The translations under genes and the position numbers were made by a program. The notes under the pieces are model-generated. The model saw nothing but the letters and a program-made list of their open reading frames with translations. It had not been told where the DNA came from and made no database searches. DNA of 42,743 nt, taken from positions 1 through 42,743 of the forward strand of contig JAVHVN010000088.1 of assembly GCA_032160545.1 (NCBI GenBank). The letters run 5' to 3'. Source of the DNA: DATGFB01 sp032160545. Lineage in GTDB: Bacteria; Actinomycetota; Actinomycetes; Mycobacteriales; Jatrophihabitantaceae. This document shows, in pieces, positions 15,686 through 23,483 of this stretch. The first letter of the stretch is position 1. Each line of letters opens with the position of its first letter.

Positions 15686-16441
15686 TCAATCCAGCACGAG
15701 CTTGAGGATCGCGATGACGCCGACGACCACGATGATCGCGCGCAGCGCCGGAGCCGGAAGCCGCCGGCCGACCCGTGCCCCGATCAGGCCGCCGACGATC
15801 GACCCTCCGGCGATCAGGGCTGCGGCGACCCAGTCCATGTGCCCGGTGAACATGAACACGACCGCGGCCACGGCGTTCACGAGTCCGGCCAGAACGTTCT
15901 TGAGCGCGTTCTGCCGCTGAAGCGACTCGGCGAGGAACAGCCCGAACAGCCCCATGAGCAGGACGCCCTGCGCTGCGCCGAAGTACCCGCCGTACACGCC
16001 CGTGAGCATCACGACGAACCACAGGAGCGGCCCGACGTGCTCGCTCGGCCGGTGCCTCGTGTGCTCGAGCAACGCCGTGATGCGCGGGCCGAAGACGACG
16101 AGGACGAGCGCCAGCACGATCAGCACCGGGACGATCGCTGTGAACGCCCGCGCCGGAAGCGTCAGCAGCAGGATCGCCCCGGTGATCCCGCCGAGCACCG
16201 ATGCCGAGCCGAGCTGGACGATGCGGCGGCCCTGCCGATGCAGCTCACGGCGGTAACCCCACGCTCCGACGGCCGATCCGGGCGCGAGGCCGAGGGTGTT
16301 GGAGACGTTCGCCGACACCGGTGACAGCCCGACACCGAGCAGGACCGGGAACGTGATGAGCGTGCCCGAACCGACAACGGTGTTGATCGTGCCGGCGGCG
16401 ATGCCCGCGCCGAAGACGGCGAGCCCCTGCCAGCCGTTCAC
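15686..16441 (-). CDS. TSUP-family (TauE/SafE) permease
   Basis: 251 residues from GTG 16441, which begins on the base after the ARC stop codon. Repeated membrane segments and the TSUP start pattern (AGIAAGTINTVVGSGTLITF, then SPVSANVSNTLGLAPGSAVG) define the family; GAYGGYFGAAQG-type sequence (VYGGYFGAAQGVLLMG) begins the second half. TSUP proteins export or import sulfite, sulfonates or other small anions. The substrate cannot be told here. A permease coupled directly to the proteasomal ATPase is unexplained; lemA follows after 37 bases. Confidence 0.88.
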   Translation of the reverse strand: MNGWQGLAVFGAGIAAGTINTVVGSGTLITFPVLLGVGLSPVSANVSNTLGLAPGSAVGAWGYRRELHRQGRRIVQLGSASVLGGITGAILLLTLPARAFTAIVPVLIVLALVLVVFGPRITALLEHTRHRPSEHVGPLLWFVVMLTGVYGGYFGAAQGVLLMGLFGLFLAESLQRQNALKNVLAGLVNAVAAVVFMFTGHMDWVAAALIAGGSIVGGLIGARVGRRLPAPALRAIIVVVGVIAILKLVLD

Positions 16442-18217
16442 CTACAGGTACTGGCCCGTGTTACCGACCGTGTCGATCGAGCGGCCCGCCTCGGTGCCCT
16501 TGCCACCCGACACGAGGGTGCGGATGTAGACGATCCGCTCGCCCTTCTTGCCGGAGATCCGGGCCCAGTCGTCCGGGTTCGTCGTGTTGGGCAGATCCTC
16601 GTTCTCGCGGAACTCGTCGACGCACGCGGCCAGCAGGTGCTGCATGCGCAGGCCGCGCTGACCGGTGGTCAGCAGGTCCTTGATCGCCATCTTCTTGCCG
16701 CGGTCGACGATGTTCTGGATCATCGCGCCCGAGTTGAAGTCCTTGAAGTACAGCGTCTCCTTGTCACCGTTGGCGTAGGTGACCTCGAGGAAGCGATTCT
16801 CCTCGGTCTCGGAGTACATCCGCTCGACGGTGTGCTGGATCATCGCCGCCACCGTCGCGTCGGGGTTGCCACCGTGCTCGGCGAGGTCCTCGGCATGGAT
16901 CGGGACCGCCGTGGTGATGTACTTCGCGAAGATGTCGCGCGCGGCCTCGGCGTCGGGACGCTCGATCTTGATCTTCACATCGAGCCGGCCGGGGCGCAGG
17001 ATGGCCGGGTCGATCATGTCCTCGCGGTTGGAGGCGCCGATCACGATGACGTTCTCGAGGCCCTCGACGCCGTCGATCTCGCTGAGCAGCTGCGGAACGA
17101 TGGTGTTCTCGACGTCGGACGAGACGCCCGAACCGCGAGTCCGGAAGATCGAGTCCATCTCGTCGAAGAAGACGATGACCGGGGTGCCCTCGCTCGCCTT
17201 CTCCCGGGCGCGCTGGAACACCAGCCGGATGTGCCGTTCGGTCTCGCCGACGTACTTGTTCAGCAGCTCGGGGCCCTTGATGTTCAGGAAGAAGGCCGTC
17301 GCACGCTCGTCCCCGCCATGCACCTTCTGGACCTGCTGGGCCAGAGAATTGGCGACCGCCTTCGCGATGAGCGTCTTGCCGCAGCCGGGCGGGCCGTACA
17401 GCAGGATGCCCTTCGGCGGCCGCAACTGGTGCTCACGGAACAGGTCGGCGTGCAGGAACGGCAGCTCGACCGCGTCCCGGATCGCCTCGATCTGCTTCGT
17501 CAGCCCGCCGATGTCGGTGTAGTCGATGTCCGGGACCTCTTCGAGGATGAGCTCCTCGACCTCGCTCTTGGGAACCCGTTCGTAGGCGTAGGACGAGCGC
17601 GGCTCGAGCAGCAACGAGTCGCCCGAGCGCAGCGGCGCCTCGCGGAGGACGTCGGCGAGGTGCACGACGCGCTCCTCGTCGGTGTGGCCGATGACGAGCG
17701 CGCGGTCACCGCCCTCGAGGATCTCCTTCAGCATCACGACGTCGCCGGCGCGCTCGTGCCCCCGCGCCGCGACGACGTTCATGGCCTCATTGAGCATGAC
17801 CTCCTGACCGTGCTGCAGCGAGTCGGCCGCCACCTCGGGTGAGACGGCGACGCGCAGCTTGCGGCCCGAGGTGAAGATGTCGACCGTGCCGTCGTCGAAG
17901 GCTTCCAGGAAGACGCCGTAGCCGCTCGGCGGCTGGGCGAGGCGGTCGATCTCTTCCTTGAGTTGCACCATCTGGTCGCGTGCCTCGCGCAGGGTGTCGG
18001 CCAGGCGCTCGTTGCGATCGGTGAGCGTGGCGACCCGGGACTGTGCCTCGGTGAGGCGATCCTCGAGCAGGCGCATGTGGCGAGGGGACTCCGAGGCCTT
18101 GGCCCGGAGCAGCTCGATCTCCTGCTCGAGGAAGGCGGTGCGCCGGCGCAGGTCGGACTCCGCTGCGCTGTCGTGCGACCGCCGGACACCGTGCTGATCG
18201 CTCGGCTCGGAAGCCAT
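16442..18217 (-). CDS. arc: Proteasome-associated AAA+ ATPase ARC/Mpa
   Basis: 591 residues from ATG 18217, with ggaggtgg upstream. Residues about 20-95 form the coiled coil that captures Pup. Two OB domains follow (about 98-230: SGYGVFLEAFDDGTVDIFTS and later GDSLLLEPRSSYAYERV). The AAA+ domain has Walker A GPPGCGKT (275-282), Walker B IVFFDEMD (348-355) and sensor region GASNREDMIDPAILRPGRLD. The protein ends GQYL, the docking motif for the 20S core. It unfolds pupylated proteins in the cytoplasm. The conserved tail implies a functional proteasome elsewhere in this genome, because no core genes lie nearby. Confidence 0.96.
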   Translation of the reverse strand: MASEPSDQHGVRRSHDSAAESDLRRRTAFLEQEIELLRAKASESPRHMRLLEDRLTEAQSRVATLTDRNERLADTLREARDQMVQLKEEIDRLAQPPSGYGVFLEAFDDGTVDIFTSGRKLRVAVSPEVAADSLQHGQEVMLNEAMNVVAARGHERAGDVVMLKEILEGGDRALVIGHTDEERVVHLADVLREAPLRSGDSLLLEPRSSYAYERVPKSEVEELILEEVPDIDYTDIGGLTKQIEAIRDAVELPFLHADLFREHQLRPPKGILLYGPPGCGKTLIAKAVANSLAQQVQKVHGGDERATAFFLNIKGPELLNKYVGETERHIRLVFQRAREKASEGTPVIVFFDEMDSIFRTRGSGVSSDVENTIVPQLLSEIDGVEGLENVIVIGASNREDMIDPAILRPGRLDVKIKIERPDAEAARDIFAKYITTAVPIHAEDLAEHGGNPDATVAAMIQHTVERMYSETEENRFLEVTYANGDKETLYFKDFNSGAMIQNIVDRGKKMAIKDLLTTGQRGLRMQHLLAACVDEFRENEDLPNTTNPDDWARISGKKGERIVYIRTLVSGGKGTEAGRSIDTVGNTGQYL

Positions 18218-18344
18218 GCGGCCACCTCCAATTCCGAGGAGAGTTCGCGAAAATCCACCCTACACATGCTGTGCCGCTGCATGAGGGATCTACGCTCGAC
18301 ATGACGATCCGCACATCAGCAAGGAACGAGGAGCTGCGTCACCC

Positions 18345-18635
18345 GTGAGTGAATCCCTGCGCGTCTGGATCGACCAGGACCTCTGCACCGGCGACGGCCT
18401 GTGCGTTCAATATGCGCCTGAGGTCTTCGAATTCGACGTCGACGGTCTTGCCTACGTCAAGGACGCCACCGGGCAGCTGCTGGCAGCTGCCGCTGCGCGT
18501 GCCGAGGTTCCTGATTCGCTGCGCCTGGACGTGATCAACTCGGCCAAGGAATGCCCGGGCGACTGCATCCACGTCGTGCGTGCGGCCGACGGCCGGGAAG
18601 TGGCGGGGCCGGACGCCGCCGGCTCTGCAGCCTAG
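18345..18635 (+). CDS. Ferredoxin (single Fe-S cluster)
   Basis: 96 residues from GTG 18345 (SESLRVWIDQDLCTGDGLC). The cysteines lie as CTGDGLC (Cx5C) near the N-terminus and AKECPGDCIHV near the C-terminus. A likely cluster uses the two N-terminal Cys and the CP Cys, the pattern of [3Fe-4S] ferredoxins; the exact cluster type is not certain. It is divergent from arc across 127 bases that probably hold both promoters. A ferredoxin beside ARC is common in actinobacteria, but its partner is unknown. Its stop overlaps the stop of the convergent trmI gene. Confidence 0.88.
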   Translation: MSESLRVWIDQDLCTGDGLCVQYAPEVFEFDVDGLAYVKDATGQLLAAAAARAEVPDSLRLDVINSAKECPGDCIHVVRAADGREVAGPDAAGSAA

Positions 18636-19525
18636 GGAAGATCGGGCCGGAAGGGCACCGCGGCCCCGGCCGTCGGCTCGTCGCTCTCGCTGCTCTTGGC
18701 CGGGCGGCGCTGGCGGGTGGGCGCCGTCACCCCCGGCGCGAGGCGGCGGGCCGTCACCAGGAACGCCGTGTGCCCGATCATGCGGTGCTCGGGACGCACC
18801 GCCAGGCCCAGGACGTGCCACCCGCGGACGAACGACTCCCAGGCCGACGGCTCGGTGAACCCGCCGTGCGCGCGCAGCGATTCCACGAGCCTGGACAGCT
18901 GGGTAGTCGTCGCGACGTAGCCGACGAGCACCCCGCCGGGTTGCAGGGCCTCGGCAACCGCCGGCAGCACCTGCCAGGGGCTGAGCATGTCGAGCACGAC
19001 GCGATCCACATGCTCGTCCGGGGCGTGGGTCGCCACGTCATCGAGTCGCAGCGTCCAATTGGCGGGGCGTTCGCCGAAGAACGTCTCGACGTTGCGCACC
19101 GCGACCTCGGCGTGGTCGTCCCTGACCTCGTACGACAGGACGCGACCGGTGGGCCCGACGGCTCGCAGCAGCGAGCAGGTGAGCGAACCCGAACCGGCAC
19201 CCGCCTCGAGCACGGTCGCGCCTGGATGCATGTCCCCCATGGCCACGATCTGTGCGGCGTCCTTCGGGTAGATCACGGCGGCCCCGCGCGGCATCGACAG
19301 CACGAAGTCCGTCAGCAGCGGCCGCAATGCCAGGTACTGCGTTCCGGCCTGCGAGGTGACCACGCTGCCCTCGGGCGCCCCGACCAGCGCGTCGTGCTCG
19401 ATCGCCCCGCGGTGGGTGTGGAACTGCTTACCGGGTTCCAGTGTGACGGTGTAGAGGCGGCCCTTCGGATCGGTGAGCTGCACCCGCTCGCCCGGTTGGA
19501 AGGGGCCCGAGCCCGGATCGTTCAC
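18632..19525 (-). CDS. trmI: tRNA (adenine-58-N1)-methyltransferase TrmI
   Basis: 297 residues from GTG 19525 (NDPGSGPFQPGERVQLTDPK), which overlaps the site-2 protease stop as GTGA and has aaggg upstream. An N-terminal beta domain is followed by a Rossmann SAM-binding domain: ATVLEAGAGSGSLTCSLL at about 104-120, VLSYEVRDDHAEVA and DRVVLDMLSPWQVLP. The length fits actinobacterial TrmI (Rv2118c). It methylates N1 of A58 in the tRNA T loop, using SAM. A trmI gene next to arc is a conserved actinobacterial arrangement. The last 30 residues are a variable tail. Confidence 0.94.
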   Translation of the reverse strand: MNDPGSGPFQPGERVQLTDPKGRLYTVTLEPGKQFHTHRGAIEHDALVGAPEGSVVTSQAGTQYLALRPLLTDFVLSMPRGAAVIYPKDAAQIVAMGDMHPGATVLEAGAGSGSLTCSLLRAVGPTGRVLSYEVRDDHAEVAVRNVETFFGERPANWTLRLDDVATHAPDEHVDRVVLDMLSPWQVLPAVAEALQPGGVLVGYVATTTQLSRLVESLRAHGGFTEPSAWESFVRGWHVLGLAVRPEHRMIGHTAFLVTARRLAPGVTAPTRQRRPAKSSESDEPTAGAAVPFRPDLP

Positions 19526-20682
19526 GCCTGCCCTTTCAACGACGCCGCCAGGTCGACGACGGAGAAGATCCCGGCCGGCCGGCCGTCGTCGTCGACGACA
19601 AGGTATTCGTGCGCCGGCGTCGCGCGGACGGCGGCCAGCAACTGCTCGCCGCTGAGACCGACGTTGAGGACCAGCCCCGGCTCGAGCGGGCGGGCGACCG
19701 TGCTGAGCGAGGTCCACGGGCGCTGGTCGGGCGGTACGGCGCCGATGAGCGTCTCGTCGACGATGGCGCGCGGCCGGTCCGCCGCGTCGACCAGAACCAG
19801 GCCGCGTGCGCGCCCGTCCTGGGCACGGCGCAGACCCTCGGCGACCGACAGGTCGGGCGGCAGGAGCAGTCCCGGCCGCAGCAGGCTGCGCAGGCTCAAC
19901 TCGGGGAGCCGCTCGATCATCTCGGCGCTGCGCAGTGACTGCCCGGCGCCGTACCAGAGGTAGGCGGCGAGCACCAGGCTGAGCACCCCTGCGCCCAGCC
20001 CCCACGACGCGCGGTCGATCAGCAGGCCGCTCAGCGCTACGACCACCGCGAAACCGCGCCCCGCCCAGGCCGCCACGCGTGTACCTGTGAGTCTCGAGTG
20101 GAGCGCCGCCCACACGCCGGCCCGCAGCAGCCGGCCGCCGTCCAGCGGCAGCCCCGGGACCAGGTTGAAGATCGCGACGACGAGGTTGCTCCACAGCAGC
20201 AGCGCGAGCAGCACGCCGATTATCGAGTCGTGCGAAACGGCGGCGTAGAGCAACGCGCTCAGCCCACTGATGAGCAGGGACACCGCCGGCCCGGCCGCTG
20301 AGACCAGGAACTCGTCGCGGGGGCGCTGCGGGTCCACCTCGATCTCGGACACCCCGCCCAGCAGGAAGATCACCACGCGCCGCACGGGCATCCCGAGCGC
20401 CAAGCCGACGGCGGTGTGCCCGAGTTCGTGCGCGAGCACGCAGCCGGCCAGCAATGCTGCGAAGATCAGCGAAGTCAGGTAAGCAGTGCTCGCGCTCACG
20501 CCGGGAACGACGTCGCGCACGACCGGACCGTAGGAGATGGTGAGGAAAGCCGCGATTATCAGCCATGAGGGCGAGAAGTAGATGGGGACGCCCCGGAACC
20601 GCCCGACGGGCACCAGGCGGCTGCGGCGAGGCTGCGGTGGGGTCGGAGCCCGATCGGTCACTACGGCGATGCTACGGCCCAT
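19522..20682 (-). CDS. Site-2 protease (M50) with CBS domains
   Basis: 386 residues from ATG 20682; an internal GTG (TDRAPTPPQ) eight codons later is possible. Membrane segments surround the zinc motif HELGH (85-89), and the second ligand motif NLVPGLPLDGG (173-183) supplies D181. The C-terminal third (about 240-386) resembles a pair of CBS domains that may sense nucleotides (ARGLVLVDAADRPRAIVD, then EYLVVDDDGRPAGIFSVVD). It resembles the Rip3-type M50 proteases, which cleave transmembrane segments such as those of anti-sigma factors. Its substrate is unknown. It overlaps trmI by four bases. Confidence 0.93.
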   Translation of the reverse strand: MGRSIAVVTDRAPTPPQPRRSRLVPVGRFRGVPIYFSPSWLIIAAFLTISYGPVVRDVVPGVSASTAYLTSLIFAALLAGCVLAHELGHTAVGLALGMPVRRVVIFLLGGVSEIEVDPQRPRDEFLVSAAGPAVSLLISGLSALLYAAVSHDSIIGVLLALLLWSNLVVAIFNLVPGLPLDGGRLLRAGVWAALHSRLTGTRVAAWAGRGFAVVVALSGLLIDRASWGLGAGVLSLVLAAYLWYGAGQSLRSAEMIERLPELSLRSLLRPGLLLPPDLSVAEGLRRAQDGRARGLVLVDAADRPRAIVDETLIGAVPPDQRPWTSLSTVARPLEPGLVLNVGLSGEQLLAAVRATPAHEYLVVDDDGRPAGIFSVVDLAASLKGQA

Positions 20683-20780
20683 GAGTTGCCCAACGGGTTA
20701 CCGTACGACGGTGGCCGGGGACACAGCCGTCTCCGTCCGGCACAGCCCGCTCATCCAGCCGAATCCAGGGGGAGGATCCG

Positions 20781-23390
20781 ATCAACGGCCCAGAGCAGGA
20801 CCTTCCCGGCGCTGCGCCGGATGACGGCCCCGACGGTGCTGCCGATCCCGGCAGCACCGAGGTGGCGGACGGTGCCGGGCAATTGCTTCCTCCCGAGCGC
20901 CCTTCGCAGCGTGGCGACGATGCCGACTCCGGCGGTGCGACCGACGGTGCCGAGGTGACCGGCGATGACGCTGACACACTTACGGCGACCGGGCTGACGC
21001 CGGCGCGCCCCTGGCTCGCACGTGGCGAGCCGGACCTGCCCGAGCCGCTCGCCGGTGGGCGTAGACGGCCTGATGCGCCGCGAGACCCCAACCCTGCGGT
21101 TCCTGCTGCGGCGCCGGTGTCGCTCCAACCTGCCGCGCCGCCGAGCGGGCTGCATCCCGAGCGGCCGTGGCTGCGGCGCGGAGAAGGCAGTCACAGCGCG
21201 GCCCCGGCGGCACCCGCGTCGCCGCCGTTTCCCTCTGTGCCGTCGCCGCTTCTGCCTGCGCCGCCTGCTGCGCCGCCGGATGTGCCGGCTGCGCCGCCTA
21301 CCCCTGCGGACGGGCAAACGCCGCGGGCGTCCCGCCCGCCGAGCACGGACCGCCCCGAGCCGCGATTCCCGCCGCTCGACTTGACCGTGACCGGGTACCC
21401 GGGCCGCGACGTCGATCCGGCCGACTTCGTCAATACGGGATCCGATCCCACCACGCCGCGACGTCCGCGGTGGCTGCGCGCTCGCCGTGAGGACGTGCCC
21501 GTGGGTCCCGTGGAGGAGGCGACGACGCAGCCCGACGAGCCAGCCGCTGCCAGCGCCGAGGACAAGCTGTCCCGTCGCGACCGTCGGGCGCTCGAGCGCG
21601 ACCGCGAGCGGCTCGAGGGCGAGGCGGCCGAGCGTGCGCGCGAGCAGGCCGAGGCACTGGAACGAGAGCGAGCGGAGGCCGCAGCGGGCACTCGCGAGCG
21701 GCAGGAGGCCGAGGCGCTCGAGCACGAGCGGCAGGAGGCCGAGGCGCTCGAGCACGAGCGGCTGGAGGCCGAGTGGCGTGCCCGGGCTGCCGCCGACGCG
21801 GCTATCGCTGCGGAGAGCGACCGCGAGGCTGCCGAGCGGCAGCGACTGGACCGGATCGAGTCCGAGCGTGAGCGAGCCGCGGCCGACCAGCGTGAGCGCG
21901 ACGCCGCCGACCAGCGTGAGCGCGACGCCGCCGAGCGTGACCGGTTGGCCACGGAAAGCGCCCAGCAGGAGCGCCACACGCAACTGGCTACCGCTGAACG
22001 GGCCGGGTCCCTCCGGAGTGAGCCGTCGGAGCCCGAGCCGGTGCTGCCCGCACCCATTCACGAGGGAATCGCTTCGTACCGCGCTGAGCTCGCCGATCTG
22101 CGGGCGCAGATCTCGGCATTGTCCGACGAACTGAGCTCGGCGCCGATCGTGCACCGCTCGGCGCCCTCTGCGCCCTCTGCGCCAGCGCACACCGAGGACC
22201 GTGAGCCCGGCGGGGACGGAGACTACGACGAGCCCGATCAGCCCGGCGGACTGTTCCGGCGGCAACGGCGCCGATCGCCGAGGTCGCCCTCTGACGCCGA
22301 TTCGGAGGACCACTCTAAGCCCGGCTTCCCCACCGCTCCCGATCAGCTAGCCGAGCCGGCCGCGCCGCACCGGTCGATACCGCTCGACAGCGCCAAACCT
22401 GGCGGGACCATTGGCGTTCTGCCGCCCATAGCGACCGCCGCCACCATTCCGCCGACCGACACAGTCGATGCCGTCAAGACCGTCGAGGCCGTCGCTGCGA
22501 CGGCCGAGTTTCCCGGCCTTCTGCGCGACATCGACGAGCCGCTGCATCCGGTCCGCCGTGATCGGCGACGACGTCGCCGGGAGGAGCGGAACGCGCACCG
22601 CCGCGACCATGATCGGCCGGATGTCGATGCCCAGGCCGCCACCTCGGTCGATCCCCCGGCTTCGGAGTCGCTCACCACGCCCGCTGACGGCGACGACCCG
22701 GCGCGCGACGAGACCGTCGAGGGCGCAGTCGAGGGCGCCGTCGAGGGCGAGCGACTCAGGCCCCGCCACTTGGTTGATCGCGACGGCGAACGGCGACTGA
22801 CCGTCGCCGAGATCGAAGCCGCCGCCGAGGCTGCTGAGCGGCGCGAGCGCCCAGCCCTCGAGGTCGCACCGGGCACGGACCTCGCGCGTCGGCTCGCGAT
22901 CGCCGCGCACCTGCCACCCCCGGCCTTCGCGGCCGAGGACGAGGAACGCCCACGTGGGCTGCGTCGTGCTGTGCGGTGGCTGTTCGCACCCGCGCCACCG
23001 GTCGATCCCGACGACGAACCGGCAGATGAGACGGTTCGCAGCGAGGCGCACTCGGCCGTGTCGGTTACGTCGGCGCCTGAGGCGCCACTGACCCCTGAGC
23101 CCATCCGCCCATGGCTGCGCACGACAACGACATCGGCTCGCGCAGCGCCGCACGTCGAAGCGCCGGCCGACGCAGCAGGTGAAGGCGTTGACGAGCAGCG
23201 GCCGCAGGCGACTGCCGAGCAGGACTCCGTGCCGATGCCGGATGCGGCGCACGCCGTGCCCCCATCGCGGACGACGGCCATGCCGACGACCGGGCCCGTC
23301 GAGGCAACCGAACCCGAGGAGGCGACCGAACCCGAGGAGGCAGTGGGGGTCGAGGAGGCAACCGAACCCGAGGAGGCAACCGAACCCTAG
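20781..23390 (+). CDS. Long Ala/Glu/Arg-rich coiled-coil protein cut by an amber codon, in phase with signal peptidase I
   Basis: The first canonical in-frame start is GTG 20862 (842 codons), but it has no ribosome site. A strong site (ggggagg, 20769-20775) lies 5 bases before an in-frame ATC at 20781 (then NGPEQDLPGAAPDDG), so an ATC start is proposed. The protein is low-complexity, with a highly charged coiled coil at about codons 231-383 counted from the GTG (ALERDRERLEGEAAERAREQ) and three RPWL motifs. The frame stops at TAG 23388-23390 inside an 18-bp repeat array, yet stays open in the same phase into the signal peptidase. A motif PGTDLARRLAIA in this part recurs as PGTDLTRRLAAA in the peptidase. 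This is best read as the N-terminal part of one long protein, split by a nonsense change. Function unknown. Confidence 0.6.
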   Translation: MNGPEQDLPGAAPDDGPDGAADPGSTEVADGAGQLLPPERPSQRGDDADSGGATDGAEVTGDDADTLTATGLTPARPWLARGEPDLPEPLAGGRRRPDAPRDPNPAVPAAAPVSLQPAAPPSGLHPERPWLRRGEGSHSAAPAAPASPPFPSVPSPLLPAPPAAPPDVPAAPPTPADGQTPRASRPPSTDRPEPRFPPLDLTVTGYPGRDVDPADFVNTGSDPTTPRRPRWLRARREDVPVGPVEEATTQPDEPAAASAEDKLSRRDRRALERDRERLEGEAAERAREQAEALERERAEAAAGTRERQEAEALEHERQEAEALEHERLEAEWRARAAADAAIAAESDREAAERQRLDRIESERERAAADQRERDAADQRERDAAERDRLATESAQQERHTQLATAERAGSLRSEPSEPEPVLPAPIHEGIASYRAELADLRAQISALSDELSSAPIVHRSAPSAPSAPAHTEDREPGGDGDYDEPDQPGGLFRRQRRRSPRSPSDADSEDHSKPGFPTAPDQLAEPAAPHRSIPLDSAKPGGTIGVLPPIATAATIPPTDTVDAVKTVEAVAATAEFPGLLRDIDEPLHPVRRDRRRRRREERNAHRRDHDRPDVDAQAATSVDPPASESLTTPADGDDPARDETVEGAVEGAVEGERLRPRHLVDRDGERRLTVAEIEAAAEAAERRERPALEVAPGTDLARRLAIAAHLPPPAFAAEDEERPRGLRRAVRWLFAPAPPVDPDDEPADETVRSEAHSAVSVTSAPEAPLTPEPIRPWLRTTTTSARAAPHVEAPADAAGEGVDEQRPQATAEQDSVPMPDAAHAVPPSRTTAMPTTGPVEATEPEEATEPEEAVGVEEATEPEEATEP

Positions 23391-23462
23391 GAGGCAACCG
23401 AACCTGAGGAGGCAGGCGGGGTCGAGGAGGCAACCGAACCCGAGGAGGCAGGCGGGGTCGCT
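23301..23462 (+). repeat. 18-bp tandem repeat array (nine units) encoding EATEPE
   Basis: Nine in-frame six-codon units starting at 23301: EATEPE, EATEPE, EAVGVE, EATEPE, EATEP-stop, EATEPE, EAGGVE, EATEPE, EAGGVA. The unit is close to GAGGCAACCGAACCCGAG. The fifth unit has TAG where its neighbours have GAG. The repeat phase is unbroken across the stop, so this is a substitution and not a frameshift. Confidence 0.92.
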
Positions 23463-23483
23463 GCGGTAGCGGAAGCGGCGCCG

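Noticed and set aside
16637..17842. A 401-codon plus-strand frame opposite arc
   Set aside because: Antisense to strongly conserved AAA+ motifs; no family features of its own.
23301..23462. The TAG in the repeat array as a frameshift artefact
   Set aside because: Repeat phase and reading frame are unchanged before and after; only one base differs from the neighbouring units.
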